Of a DNA stretch of 64,000 bases, positions 46,315-57,244 are shown one piece after another. Under the pieces are notes generated by a model. The model did not search any database. It had not been told where the DNA came from and saw only the letters and a list, made by a program, of their open reading frames with translations. Every line of letters begins with the position of its first letter. Within the stretch, counting starts at the first letter, position 1. Made by a program: the position numbers and the translations under genes. The DNA comes from Branchinecta lynchi (Eukaryota; Arthropoda; Branchiopoda; Anostraca; Branchinectidae), in assembly GCA_023053575.1 (NCBI GenBank), contig JAKZAP010000020.1:16859998-16923997 (forward strand), in the 5' to 3' direction.

Positions 46315-46410
46315 GTTGAGAGTGCTTCTTCACATACAAATACAGTTGTCGTAATAAGGCTACTTTAAAAGTAGTAATACCGTCGACGGTGACGTCAACT
46401 GAAATCGCAG

Positions 46411-46416
46411 TTTATT
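46411..46416 (-). terminator. Candidate polyadenylation signal of RNase H1
   Basis: AATAAA on the minus strand, 130 bases after the RNase H1 stop codon. It is the first canonical hexamer downstream. Confidence 0.6.
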
Positions 46417-46545
46417 TTGCTCAAAATGAAATTCCGCAAATGAAGTACGACGATTTATATTCAGATTTTCCGTTTACAACTAAAACAAAATTATAGAAAA
46501 GTTAATTCGCTGGCGGAGATAAAAATCGCGCGTTTTTTTTAGCTT

Positions 46546-46632
46546 CTAGCTCGTATACCGTACTGCACCTTGTCTGGCGAGCTCATCCGCTCTCTCATTT
46601 CCATGGATGCCTTTGTGACCGGGAACGTAGTT
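46546..46632 (-). CDS. RNASEH1: RNase H1, coding exon 4 (last)
   Basis: 87 nt including the TAG stop, after a TTTCTCTTGCAG acceptor. It reads 'NYVPGHKGIHGNERADELAR' and ends 'VRYTS'. It supplies the conserved His244 of the catalytic loop and the fourth metal-binding acidic residue, Asp254 ('RADELA'). Phase 0 matches exon 3. The open frame continues upstream of the acceptor but loses similarity there. Confidence 0.95.
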   Translation of the reverse strand, partial: NYVPGHKGIHGNERADELARQGAVRYTS

Positions 46633-47708
46633 CTGCAAGAGAAAATACAATATGATGCCACAAATCGTCCGAACATGTTCTGCAAAATTCCCGTGTAAGC
46701 AGAAATACTCGTGAGGCCTTTTTCCGCTACACAGTTGTGGGCCACACACTTCTGAGTGTTCGTCGCGGAAACACGATTGTGTGCCACACAGTCGAGCCAC
46801 AAGTTGAAACTCGCGGAAACGCCGTTTTGTCTATTTTTTGGCGGTAATTTTAAATATCTGAAAATAAAAACCAAATTCATTGTAAAATATCAATAAATAG
46901 AACTTCTGGCTTATTTCCTTACCATTCTGTGCAAAAAGCATCCTCAGTTTGAAGTCTCTATGCTTAAAAAAGTAGTTATTTTTATTGTTTAGAAACTATT
47001 TTGCTGCTTAATGTGAATTTCCCGCCAGAATCGAGCCACAAAATCGACAATCACCTCGCCAGTTGTTTGTCGAATTTGAGCCACAAAGCGAGCCATGAAA
47101 ATCCTGTTGGTCGCGGAAACACACTTGTGGGCCGCAAGAAAGACCGCGGAAACACTCTTTTCGAGCCACAGTCGATCCACAAACTGTTTGTGGGAGCACG
47201 GAAAAACGCCTTTGATGACTAAAGTGAGTCCTGCACTGGCAATGATTAGTCCGTGGCAACCGTCCTCGTTCGGAGCCGCAACTGCCAAAATTGCCACTTA
47301 CGACGCGTTATGATCGCTTCCAACAGCTTACGATTGCCGTTCTAACTGACTTTCTAATTTACAGTAAAAACATTTATAAGTATGTCCTTTCTTTCTTTAA
47401 ACTTGAATTGACGTTGGGTTTAATTTACCGTCGGTCCCTCTCTGCCTTTATTTTCGTCATCCTTGAATGTTAGAATCTCACCACACCATATAGTAGCTCT
47501 CATCTCGTTTGTTGTCATCTCAAAGTGTTCACCTCTTTCTCTTTATTTTGAACCGCGCGCACTTTCTTGACGTGAAGAAAGGCGGTCAGAAGAACCAGCG
47601 CAATAATTACTCTTTGGTCGGGATTGACATCGGGTAGGCTCCACCCAAGGTTAAATCAGAATCACAAAAAAACTACTCCACTTGATTCAAGTCTTCTCAA
47701 TTCTCCCC
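46633..47708. repeat. RNase H1 intron 3, degenerate GGAAACAC / GAGCCACA repeat
   Basis: Between about 46735 and 47195 the words CGCGGAAACAC, GAGCCACA and TTGTGGGCC recur many times at irregular spacing, for example near 46757, 46790, 47030, 47080, 47112 and 47145. It appears to be a decayed satellite or foldback array. Frames at 46989-47313 arise from it. From 47300 to 47708 nothing is recognised. Confidence 0.55.
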
Positions 47709-48232
47709 CATGTAGCGTTTACACGGACAAGAAATTCAGTCGAGTAGAAAGGAATTCGTAGGATTCCATTCGTGAAGACGACTAGAAAAAAGTCTAGCGA
47801 GACGAGAAGTCCGATCTACTTGAAAGGAATCTCGCCGGCGGCACTAGTAGTCTAGCTAGCTTTGAGGGCAGCAGTCATCAGTACTGATGTCAAAATTGCT
47901 ATCAAAATTTTTTTTTGTTGGCTAGTGAATTTATTTTTGTCAGATTTTCTGGTTCCAACGAATATTTTTTTTCCTCTGCGTGTAAACATAATCTTGTCAC
48001 CAATACCCGACTCTGATGAAGTTTTCCTGATTCTAATTCGTTTAATTCAATGTTATCTTTTTACAAAAATAGTGGTGGATCGTCATACATGGTCAACATA
48101 GTCATAACTAATCACATATATGTTACATTTTAAAATACAATCCTATAAAAAACATAATTACGAGCATGTCAGTTTAAATTCAGTTCATTCATTTAAATTC
48201 ATTTAAACTCCTCTACTTGTAAACGCTCCATA
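47709..48232. mobile_element. MITE with AGCGTTTACA ends
   Basis: Inverted ends CATGTAGCGTTTACACG and CTATGGAGCGTTTACAAG, about 524 bases apart. The inner part has AGTCGAGTAGAAAGGAATTC-like words. It lies in RNase H1 intron 3, about 100 bases from exon 3. Target duplication is not clear. Confidence 0.65.
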
Positions 48233-48335
48233 GTTTATTCTTGGTCTGGGCCTGGGAGCGGCCCGCTAGAGAAACGACTGGCAAGTGGCAAAACCAAGGT
48301 CTAAAAGTAAGTTACAGTGACAAAAAACACCTTAC

Positions 48336-48634
48336 CCAACTGACTTGCACTGACTTCATTGCCAGATCTAAAACTTTGAAATCATCTTCGTTCTTCACGG
48401 GGTCACCAGACGCAAGCTTCCAACCCCTTCGCTTCCAACCTCCAATCCACTGAGTAGCAGCACTGATAACAAACTTGGAATCCGTGTGAATGAGAAGTTT
48501 TTCTATGCCACAGGCTGACGCCACTTCAATAGCATTTATGGCAGCTTGGATTTCAGCTGTGTTGTTCGTCGGGCGGCCAACGACCGGCTCAGAGACGTTG
48601 AGAGGGTGATTTTCGTTGAACCATACGCCAATTC
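48336..48634 (-). CDS. RNASEH1: RNase H1, coding exon 3 (catalytic core)
   Basis: 299 nt after a CCTTTTCAG acceptor, ending at a GTAAGG donor in phase 0. It reads 'IGVWFNENHPLN', 'GRPTNNTAEIQAAINAIE', 'KLLIHTDSKFVISAATQW', 'GWKRRGWKLASGDPVKNED' and 'MKSVQVSW'. It carries the second and third catalytic acidic residues, Glu166 ('TAEI') and Asp190 ('TDSKF'), and the basic 'GWKRRGWK' protrusion that grips the DNA strand in RNases H1. Phase 1 at the start joins exon 2 (G|GA, Gly139). Confidence 0.96.
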
Positions 48635-48746
48635 CTGAAAAGGTGGCTAAGTAGCTTCAATCTGGAGGTTCCAACGTTTCCCAAACTCGATGACTTGTAT
48701 TGCATCCTATCCCACGAAAACGGATATTCCTACTCGATCATAAATG

Positions 48747-48904
48747 TCAATCAATCAATCAATCAAGGTATTTCGCAAAAAATCCGTCTACATTTGGACA
48801 GTAGCTAGTATACTTCCTATTTAAGATGCAACAACGTCGAACAAAGCTATGGTGCATTTTATAACTGGAAATTCTCTCTAGAACTTTTCTATTCTTGAAC
48901 AAAA
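48747..48904 (-). mobile_element. LINE 3' tail with TTGA repeats
   Basis: On the minus strand it is AT-rich untranslated-like sequence ending in four to five TTGA repeats (48747-48768 region), as at 52597-52616. It directly abuts the family A element at 48905 and is probably a truncated LINE 3' end. Confidence 0.55.
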
Positions 48905-51354
48905 CAAGAGCTACGAGCTCATATGGCACTTGTTACGAGTAGGCACGGCTCGGTTATGTCAACGATATATCTAGTGTTTGCTACGTGTCTTCCCACCAAG
49001 TTTCATCTCGATCCCTCCACTCATAGCGTTTTCCAATATTTCCGGTTCTCCCCTCCAGCCCCCCCCAAAAGTCACCGGATCCGGTCCGGATTTTAAGTGG
49101 GTCGTCTGAGGCATGAGGTCTTTCCAAATATCAAGTTTCATCGAGATCCGGTCACCCGTTCAAAAGCTATAAATACCTCAAGATTCCGGATTCCCCCTCC
49201 CTCCACTCCCCCGACAGTGCCCGAATCGGCTCGGTCATGTCAATGATGTATCTAGTGTTTGCTAGGTGTCTTCCCACCAAGTTTCATCTCGATCCCTCCA
49301 CTCATAGCGTTTCCCAAGATTTCCGGTTAACCCCTCCAGCTCCCCCAAAAGTCACCGGATCCGGTCCGGATTTTAAGTGGGTCGTCTGAGGCATGAGGCC
49401 TTTCCAAATATCAAGTTCCATCGAGATCCGATCACCCGTTCAAAAGTTATAAATACCTCAAGATTCCGGATTCCCCCTCCCTCCACTCCCCCCACAGTGC
49501 CCGAATTGGCTCGGTTATGTCAATGATGTATCTTCACGCCAAGTTTCATCTCGATCCCTCCACTCACAGCGTTTCCCAAGATTTCCGGTTGCCCCCTCCA
49601 GCTCCCCCCAAAAGTCACCGGATCCGGTCCGGATTTTAAGTGGGTCGTCTGAGGCATGAGGTCGTTCCAAATATCAAGTTTCATCGAGATCCGGCCACCC
49701 GTTAAAAAGTTATAAATACCTCAAGATTCCGGATTCCCCTCCATCCACTCCCCCGACAGTGCCCGAATCGGCTCGGTCATGTCAATGATGTATCTAGTGT
49801 TTACTAGGTGTCTTCCCACCAAGTTCCATCTCGACCCCTCCACTCATAGCGTTTCCCAAGATTTCCGGTTGCCTCCTCCAGCTCCCCCCAAAAGTCACCG
49901 GATCCTGTCCGGATTTTAAGTGGGTCGTCTGAGGCATGAGGTCTTTCCAAATACCAAGTTCCATCGAGATCCGATCACCCGTTCAAAAGTTATAAATACC
50001 TCAAGATTCCGGATTCCCCCTCCCTCCACTCCCCCCCACAGTACCCGAATCGGCTCGGTTATGTCAATGATGTATCTAGTGTTTGCTAGGTGTCTTCCCA
50101 CCAAGTTTCATCTCGATCCCTCCACTCATAGCGTTTCCCAAGATTTCCGGTTGCACCCTCCAGCTCCCCCCAAAAGTCACCGGATCCGGTCCGGATTTTA
50201 AGTACGTCGTCTGAGGCATGAGGCCTTTCCAAATATCAAGTTCCATCGAGATCCGATCACCCGTTCAAAAGTTATAAATACCTCAAGGTTCCGGATTCCC
50301 CCTCCCTCCACTCCCCCCCACAGTGCCCGAATCGGCTCGGTTATGTCAATGATGTATCTAGTGTTTGCTAGGTGTCTTCCCACCAAGTTTCATCTCGATC
50401 CCTCCACTCATAGCGTTTCCCAAGATTTCCGGTTGCCCCCTCAAGCTCCCCCCCAAAAGTCACCGGATCCGGTCCGGATTTTAAGTGGGTCGTCTGAGGC
50501 TTGAGGTCGTTCCAAATATCAAGTTTCATCGAGATCCGATCACCCGTTCAAAAGTTATAAATACCTCAAGATTCCGGATTCCCCCTCCCTCCACTCCCCC
50601 CACAGTACCCGAATCGGCTCGGTTATGTCAATGATGTATCTAGTGTTTGCTAAGTGTCTTCCCATCAAGTTTCATCTCGATCCCTCCACTCATAGCGTTT
50701 CCCAAGATTTCCGGTTGCCCCCTCCAGCTCCCCCCAAAAGTCACCGGATCCGGTCTGGATTTTAAGTACGTCGTCTGAGGCATAAGGTCTTTCCAAATAT
50801 CAAGTTCCATCGAGATCCGATCACCCGTTCAAAAGCTATAAATACCTCAAGGTTCCGGATTCCCCCTCCCTCCACTCCCCCCCACAGTGCCCGAATCGGC
50901 TCGGTTATGTCAATGAAGTATCTAGTGTTTGCTAGGTGTCTTCCCACCAAGTTTCATCTCGATCCCTCCACTCATAGTGTTTCCCAAGATTTCCGGTTGC
51001 CCCCTCCAGCTCCCCCCAAAAGTCACCGGATCCGGTCCGGATTTTAAGTGGGTCGTCTGAGGCATGAGGTCGTTCCAAATATCAAGTTTCATCGAGATCC
51101 GATCACCCGTTCAAAAGTTAAAAATACCTCAAGATTCCGGATTCCCCCTCCCTCCACTCCCCCCACGGTGCTCGGATCGGGGAAGTGACTATTTCCAACT
51201 TAATCATTTGGGGTCCCTGATACGCTTGCCAAGTTTTATCGTCCTAGCTTATCTGGAAGTGCCCGAACTAGCAAAACCTGGACAGACCGACAGACCGACG
51301 GACGGACAGAAATTGCGATCGCTATATGGCACTTGGCCGAAGGGCAAGTGCCAT
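48905..51354 (+). mobile_element. Family A Helentron-like element, long satellite copy
   Basis: Forward copy with CAAGAGCTACGAGCTCAT and ATGGCACTTG at the start and the hairpin ATGGCACTTGGCCGAAGG ... CAAGTGCCAT at 51325-51354. About eight tandem units of roughly 280 bases are nearly identical to one another and to those of 1227-3461 (inverted). A GACAGACCGACGG stub precedes the hairpin. Recurring frames of 62-100 codons are repeat shadows. It sits in RNase H1 intron 2 and makes up most of it. Confidence 0.88.
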
Positions 51355-51576
51355 AAAAATGCTTAGTTTTTACATAGAAGCTCCCAAAGCCTACCTAAAC
51401 AACAGACAGTACCCCTTTTCTCAAAAGTGATTAATTACAGACATCGACAATTTTAAGCTATTTTTTTTTCAAACTCGACTTACAGGGCTGCTAAACGTGT
51501 AAAATGATTGACTTGTGGTTAACTGTTAATTTATAAATTTGTACTCTTTGGTTTGAAGTTAGCTTTAATCCTTTAA

Positions 51577-52019
51577 AGTTTAACTGAAAAGGGCAGAGAA
51601 GGGACAGTCTGGCGACCCCTCACTTATTCACTTAGAGAGGCTTGAAGACCCGATGAAAATGCGTTACTTGGTTGCTCCACTATTCACGAATAACCAATTT
51701 TTAAATAGTGGAATTTCCCTGTCAGATTTGTGGTACTACCTGTGCCGCATGCTTGACGAAAAAGATTTATGACATTTTTTTGTTCAGGCACTAAGCAGTC
51801 TTCGCCAAGCTTATCACCGCCCACTGAAAAGCCGCGTCTGTGTGCCAATTCAAATATTGCGCGTCATAGTGGAATTTACGCTGTGGGGACAGCGGTAGAT
51901 ACTCTGAACCTCACTACGAGAGCAGATAGTGGAAAATCAAAAAATCTCTTAGCAGAATCCAAATAACTCAGTGTATTCAACTGAATGATACAAAAATAAG
52001 TTTGCTTTTCAGTTAAACT
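51577..52019. mobile_element. Family E MITE with TTAA target, uninterrupted copy
   Basis: 443 bases with ends AGTTTAACTGAAAAG at both termini (inverted), flanked by TTAA (51573-51576 and 52020-52023). It provides the empty-site reference for the insert at 19852-20038. Around it, 'TTTGTA(C/G)TCTTTGGT' and 'AACTTTAATCCTTT' occur on both sides (51540-51575 and 52045-52085), so the target itself was a small repeat. Confidence 0.87.
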
Positions 52020-52212
52020 TTAAATTATTAAAAAAATAATCCTTAAATTTGTAGTCTTTGGTCTGCAGTTAACTTTAATCCTTTCTCGGAGAAACTTTTT
52101 ACAGTGTAGGAGAACAAAGAAACTTATTCTTCGTTAGGCTTATGGCGCAGATGTAGATTAGGTTGCCAAAAATGAAACCGTGAATATCAGCCGCGTTAAG
52201 CCAGCCTCGTAC

Positions 52213-52574
52213 CTGCCTTTGCCGCAGCTCTTCCATTTGACTCACAGGCACCGTCTGTATACACATGAACAAAACCCTCTTTATCAGTCACAAAGTCTTT
52301 CGGGTCATAATCTTCTCTGCTTCTCTTCCGGCTGAAATTCTGCTGAAACTCGAGACTCGCAGCACTTGCATTTCCACTGTTTGCTTGACTTTTCAATGAT
52401 TTAGTCACTGTAGTAGTAACTCCTTTTATGGCCGGACCAGCAGTGCTTGGTCTGATGGCAGTAAAGCTTGATCCAGAACGGTTTTGTTTTATGAAGGCTT
52501 CAGCTTCGTCTTTCGTGTTGAATTTCTTGTATCGAGCATTTTGGTAGCCATTTACTTCAGCTTTGCATTCGTCC
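52213..52574 (-). CDS. RNASEH1: RNase H1, coding exon 2 (hybrid-binding domain end, linker, first catalytic motif)
   Basis: 362 nt after an AACTTTCAG acceptor, ending at a GTACGA donor in phase 1. It encodes 'DECKAEVNGYQNARYKKF', which completes the N-terminal hybrid-binding domain. A Ser/Thr/Ala-rich linker of about 65 residues follows, with a basic 'SRKRSRE' patch that could act as a nuclear signal. Then comes 'FVHVYTDGACESNGRAAAKAG', here split for length as 'FVHVYTDGAC' and 'ESNGRAAAKA', with the first catalytic Asp125. The reading through the donor ends at a stop four codons later. Confidence 0.96.
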
Positions 52575-52596
52575 CTGAAAGTTGAACTTAGAGATC

Positions 52597-53066
52597 AATC
52601 AATCAATCAAGTTTATTCCAAATAGCTAAAATCTAGAAGTGGAAGACAAATTTACAAAATATACACAGACACGAAACAAATTAACTAATATACTTACAAG
52701 ATTCTACCAGAAATGAATGATGGGATGAAACTACGTAAAAATTGGGCAGAAGAATTAGCAGGATATGGATACAATTGATAGCCAGTATTCCTCTCAGACC
52801 GACGCACGGAAGACGGGAACAGTCTGGGGACAACAAATTATCTTAGCTCCAAACTTATTTGAAAGAATATTTCTACGTTCTGTTAATTTAGGAACGTCAA
52901 GTTTAATGAGAGCTTCTTCGTATGAAATATTATGATCACCCAGAATGATTCTCACTGCTCTCTTTTGGACATTTTCCAGGCGATCCGAGAGCTCTGCAGA
53001 AAGAGAAGAATGCCAAACCGGTGAATCATATTCTAAATGAGGACGATGCAGGAGCAGGTTCACCCT
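52597..53066 (-). pseudogene. LINE ORF2 C-terminal fragment with TTGA tail
   Basis: The minus frame (53063 to 52794) reads 'RPHLEYDSPVWHSSL', 'RLENVQKRAVRIILGD' and 'LTERRNILSNKFGAKI', the standard C-terminal block of CR1/Jockey-like LINEs. A 3' untranslated part with a TTGATTGATTGAT tail at about 52597-52616 follows. The 5' side is cut by the family D MITE at 53067. Located in RNase H1 intron 1. Confidence 0.8.
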
Positions 53067-53370
53067 GAGCGCGTTCCACCCTACTTACTATAGTACTACG
53101 CTTGACGTCACGAATTTTGGCTTTTTGCCGTCAAGGCTGGAACGATTTTTCAATTTTCCAGTAGAATATCCTGCCACGAGCGAATCCGACCAATCACGTT
53201 ACAGAGATGCGTAGTTACCACGCTTACTACGGCCCCGAGCAAGGCAAGCAAATGGTTACGATTAGTTACTATTTCGAGAAGGTTGCAACGGTCAGCGTAG
53301 TAAATTTTCACGAGGTTGGAACGAAAATAGTAACTAATAGTTACTATTGTTAGAAGGGTGGAACACGCTC
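53067..53370. mobile_element. Family D MITE, PIF/Harbinger-like
   Basis: Ends GAGCGCGTTCCACCCT and AGGGTGGAACACGCTC with 3 bp CCT flanks (53064-53066 and 53371-53373). If the outer G/C is left out of the element, a 5 bp CCCTG match is also possible. About 304 bases, closely like 42443-42747. Inserted beside or in a LINE. Confidence 0.85.
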
Positions 53371-53639
53371 CCTGATTTCGTGGTCAAGCATTCTGTATTA
53401 TCTCAGCTTTTGTTTAAAGCAAGTCACTCAAAACTGATCTTGATTTAATAATACCTCGTTTATTTCCGTAATAGCATTGACAACTGCTAGCTGCGGATCG
53501 TCAACATAACAGATTACGAATCACGGATGATAGATATCCTGACAGTCAAAATGACGAATAAAATAAGGCACAAACGAACATAAATACCTTTCAGTTGGGT
53601 TTATGGGGGGGCTAAAGAAACCGTGGCTTGTCAATGTTA

Positions 53640-54104
53640 GCTAGTCTTCACCACCTTGTGTTCGGTCTGGTCTGATCTGGAGTCTCGAAGTCTGGGAAAA
53701 TAGTCCGATGGTGGTCAGTAGTTAAACATTTTTTTCCAAAGCTCGTCGTCAGTTGATGTCTCCTATCCGCAAGGGTCGGCAACTGAAGATTGACTAGAGC
53801 ATCCTCATTGGAAACATAATCCGGACCAAGCATCACTTTGCACGACCTCTTTTGGATAGACTCGAGTCTTTCTGTCTGTTCTAATGTCAGTCCGGGAAGC
53901 CATACGCATATTCCACGCACGGACGAATGCATGTACAGTAGATTTTTTCAAAACTCGAGGAGGGATAGCAAATCGGCGAAGGGCGGCAAAAGATTTTAAC
54001 AGTGGGGCAGATCTTGCAATGATGGAATCAACATATTCCATATTTGGTGGTCCTAAATTAAATAGTTGGCTGAAATCTTTTTCGGCGTTCTTTACGCTCT
54101 TCAT
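53640..54104 (-). pseudogene. LINE ORF2 C-terminal fragment, frameshifted
   Basis: Two overlapping minus frames. The upstream one reads 'VKNAEKDFSQLFNLG' and 'ALRRFAIPPRVLKKSTVHAF'; after a shift near 53900 the second reads 'PGLTLEQTERLESIQKRS', 'VMLGPDYVSNEDALV' and 'LPTLADRRHQLTTSF'. This is the same LINE region as at 52.8-53.1 kb but a different family. It lies in RNase H1 intron 1. Confidence 0.75.
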
Positions 54105-54311
54105 GTTTACGCTTAAAAGAAACAGCTGATGAGATTCGAAGAAGCTGATTTCCTTCTTTATGCTAGAAAAAAACTGAAAAAATTGGCTCTTAGGAGATAT
54201 TTAGTTCTGTATTTATCATTCCTATTCGACTATTTTAGATTCGAAAAACGAAACCAAGGTCATCTAAAATTTAGAGGTGTGTTCAAAGGATCATACCTCT
54301 ACTGTACTTAC

Positions 54312-54364
54312 CATGTCTGGTAAACTCCAGGTTTTTTACCCCTCGCAACTGCATAAAATGGCAT
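54312..54364 (-). CDS. RNASEH1: RNase H1, coding exon 1
   Basis: RNase H1 cuts the RNA strand of RNA-DNA hybrids in nucleus and mitochondria (R-loops, primers). This 53 nt exon reads 'MPFYAVARGKKPGVYQT', the start of the hybrid-binding domain, and ends at a GTAAGT donor in phase 2 (TG|G, Trp18). Exons 1-4 total 801 nt, 266 residues plus stop, against about 286 in humans. The frame stays open upstream to a TAA at 54476-54478 without another ATG, so a mitochondrial leader as used by vertebrates is not encoded on this exon from an ATG. An upstream exon or alternative start remains possible. Confidence 0.95.
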
Positions 54365-55906
54365 GGCCTGGACTGAGAGAACCCGGAGTAAGCCAGCTAT
54401 TCTATTGTTTGATAGAAACTGGAGAAATCGTGGTATCTGGAAGTAAATTGGTACTACCTTGAAAATCGGTAAGCTTTATGACCACAGTCACAGCATTGGT
54501 ATTTTTGAACCTTGGTAGTCCATCTGCTGATTCTACAATCTAAAGCCGGTCCAAATTATCATCCAAAAAGGACTTTTACCACGTTCTGAAGAACGGATCT
54601 TCCAGATATATTTAGAACAGGCAAAGTTTACAGCCTATGCCTTGGACACATACAATATATCAATTGTGTTCGACCTTTCTTTGCAGCGGCCCTATTCACG
54701 TCACAGGCTAACTAACAATCTAAACCAGTAATAACCAACTGTAAGTAAATAAACCAAATCCTAGCTAACATTCTAAAATACTGAAAAATAAAGTTTCACC
54801 AGACGGATTCGCAGTCAGAATCTGAATCTGAACTTTATTACCTTTTAACTGCTGCGTTAAATCAGAACCCCTAGCCTAAAGAGCAAGGTATACATTCAGA
54901 ATCTTCCAACTTGTTGCCTGGTTGGTTGCTGGTTGACATCAACCAAGTTTTTTGCCAGATACCTTTACAGGGAGCTCCCAATCATAGCCATATCAAACCA
55001 TTAAATTCATCTATGAACCATAGCCATGGCACAAGGCTATCAGTACAGAGATACCTGTTTGTAAAAGTGGACAGCTTACTCTGTCGAGAGGTGTCCAGTG
55101 AGGAACTGGCTTTTGGTCTATAAGCTATTTCAATGTTACCAGTCAGACTTCACTTTAACCAAAGACAGTAAAAGACACTATTATTGTCTTTGACTTTAAC
55201 AACTAACCTATTGTAATTTTGACAGGCTAAAATCTGAAAGACCAAAGTTAGGCAGATCCAGATCCCATGGGAGTAGAACAGGTAGCCGCATTGCTGCCCC
55301 CATGAATCATGTCTGCGACCTATCGGGCTACAAAACCTGGTTTAAACGACTTCTTCGGGGTCTGGCTTCGACTGAAGCTGTGCAGAGACAAAATTTAAAA
55401 TAAAATTTAAACGACTCGGATTATTTTTTATTAAAATGAATGTCCGGGACCTCGGCGAGGCCAAAATAAACGACTGATACAACTTAGCAAAAGGCCAAAA
55501 TAAACGACTGATACGACTTAACAGAAGGCAGGGGGGGGGGGGGGGGTGAGTCACCCCCCCCCCCTCACCCCCCCTTCGGGCCACCCCTGCCTGAAATGAT
55601 TACAAGAAATGAGAAGAAGGTTAAAGTAGCAAAACTGGCATAGAGAGACACAAAAAACATGATTTTTTTGTATAAGTAAGTTAATTTATAATTATGCTCT
55701 GTAGTATCTGTACAGACAATGAACTTTTTTTTACCATACTTCCTCCATTTTCTTCAATCACAGCCTGTGGGGTTGAGAGAATCTCCCTTTCCTACAGCAT
55801 ACTTTGTACAAATACAGCCATTGTGACCAAATTAATTGATATCAAAATTTCATCCACTTACTTCTATTTCTTCTTTGAAGAATTGCCTGGTGCAAAACTA
55901 AGTTGA
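54365..55906. other. Intergenic, upstream of RNase H1
   Basis: It should hold the RNase H1 promoter; no clear motif is seen. From 55345 to 55590 lies a repeat with two 'CAAAATAAACGACTGATAC' words and G-run/C-run palindrome ending 'CCACCCCTGCCTG', which resembles one end of a CAGGGGTGG-type hAT element. Frames in 54911-55906 are unrecognised. Confidence 0.5.
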
Positions 55907-56976
55907 AAAGACACAAAAACATGCAATGGAAAACCGTTGGTGCAAATTGTCACACTCAAGCTATTTGAGTTAACCTGGTAGCTTAATTTCTGGTTATTTC
56001 TTGTAAGTGTATTAGTTAAATTGTTTCTTGTGTGTCTGTGTATTTTGTAAATTTTTATTCCTTTTCTAGCTTTTAGCTATTCGGATTAAACTTGATTGGT
56101 TGTTTAAAAAAAACCATAAAAACTGCAAAATGTGCAAAAGAAAACTAGAAACGGAAGCTCAGGCAAAAACAATTTGGCCATGGTCAGCAGGTGCTTAGTA
56201 GAAAGACATTAGGTAATGCTGCAACTTCGTTCAACGAGAAAGGAAAACATATTGTGTCATAGAGAATATCTACAGCTTCTAAAATAAGACCCAATTTCAC
56301 CTATTTAAAAAGTATTGAGGCTGAAAAGAAACTGGGAATTGCATGTATATACTTGCATGAGGGGTGATGCATAGCAAGGTATCATCATCATGATCATTTT
56401 ATTTATAGCCCATCACTGAACAAAACTGGGCGAGGCCCAGAAAAGACACAAAAACATGCAATGGAAAACCGTTGGTGCAAATTGTCACACTCAAGCTATT
56501 TGAGTTAACCTGGTAGCTTAACTTCTGGTAATTTCTTGTAAGTGTATTAGTTAAATTGTTTCTTGTGTGTCTGTGTATTTTGTAAATTTGTATTCCTTTT
56601 CTAGCTTTTAGCTATTCGGATTAAACTTGATTGGTTGTTTTAAAAAAAAACATAAAAACCGCAAAATGTGCAAAAGAAAACTAGAAACAGAAGCTCAGGC
56701 AAAATCAATTTGGCCATGGTCAGCAGGTGCTTAGTAGAAAGACATTAGGTAATGCTGCAACTTCGTTCAACGAGAAAGGAAAACATATTGTGTCATAGAG
56801 AATATCTACAGCTTCTAAAATAAGACCCAATTTCACCTATTTAATAAGTATTGAGGCTGAAAAGAAACTGGGAATTGCATGTATATACTTGCATGAGGGG
56901 TGATGCATAGCAAGGTACCATCATCATGATCATTTTATTTATAACCCATCACTGAACAAAACTGGGCGAGGCCCAG
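55907..56976. repeat. Tandem duplication of a 535-base unit
   Basis: Two adjacent, nearly identical copies (55907-56440 and 56441-56976), each beginning AAAAGACACAAAAACATGC and ending 'CTGGGCGAGGCCCAG'. The first seven bases of a third copy follow. Differences are a handful of substitutions and an A-run length. The unit has no good frame. The second-copy junction shows this is not two separate insertions. Confidence 0.9.
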
Positions 56977-57013
56977 AAAAGACGTAGTAAAAAACAAGAA
57001 AAACGAAAAAAGT

Positions 57014-57064
57014 CAGTATCACGTACAGGATACATCAGTATCATGTATCCTGTACATGATACTG
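57014..57064. repeat. Near-perfect palindrome
   Basis: Arms CAGTATCACGTACAGGATAC and GTATCCTGTACATGATACTG with one mismatch, around a short centre. It would fold into a stable hairpin and follows the tandem duplication by about 40 bases. Confidence 0.8.
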
Positions 57065-57244
57065 ATGTTGATGACGTAACATGAAGTCTTTTTCTCATAC
57101 CCATCCAGGTATAGTTGCTTTTTGCTCAAACTGACATCGTGTTGATTTTGACATTAGTCAGCCTATGTTAGAAGATTAGATTAGTGCTAACTAGTGTTGA
57201 GTGACTGTACAGTAGCTGTTATCCCAGTAAGCCTAATGACTCAT

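Noticed and set aside
46989..47313. Frames of 72-102 codons in RNase H1 intron 3
   Set aside because: They arise from the degenerate GGAAACAC / GAGCCACA repeat and show no domain.
49916..50950. Repeated 62-codon frames on both strands in the family A arrays
   Set aside because: They recur once per repeat unit, occur in several frames, and their wording follows the DNA repeat. No start context or domain is shared, so they are shadows of the satellite.
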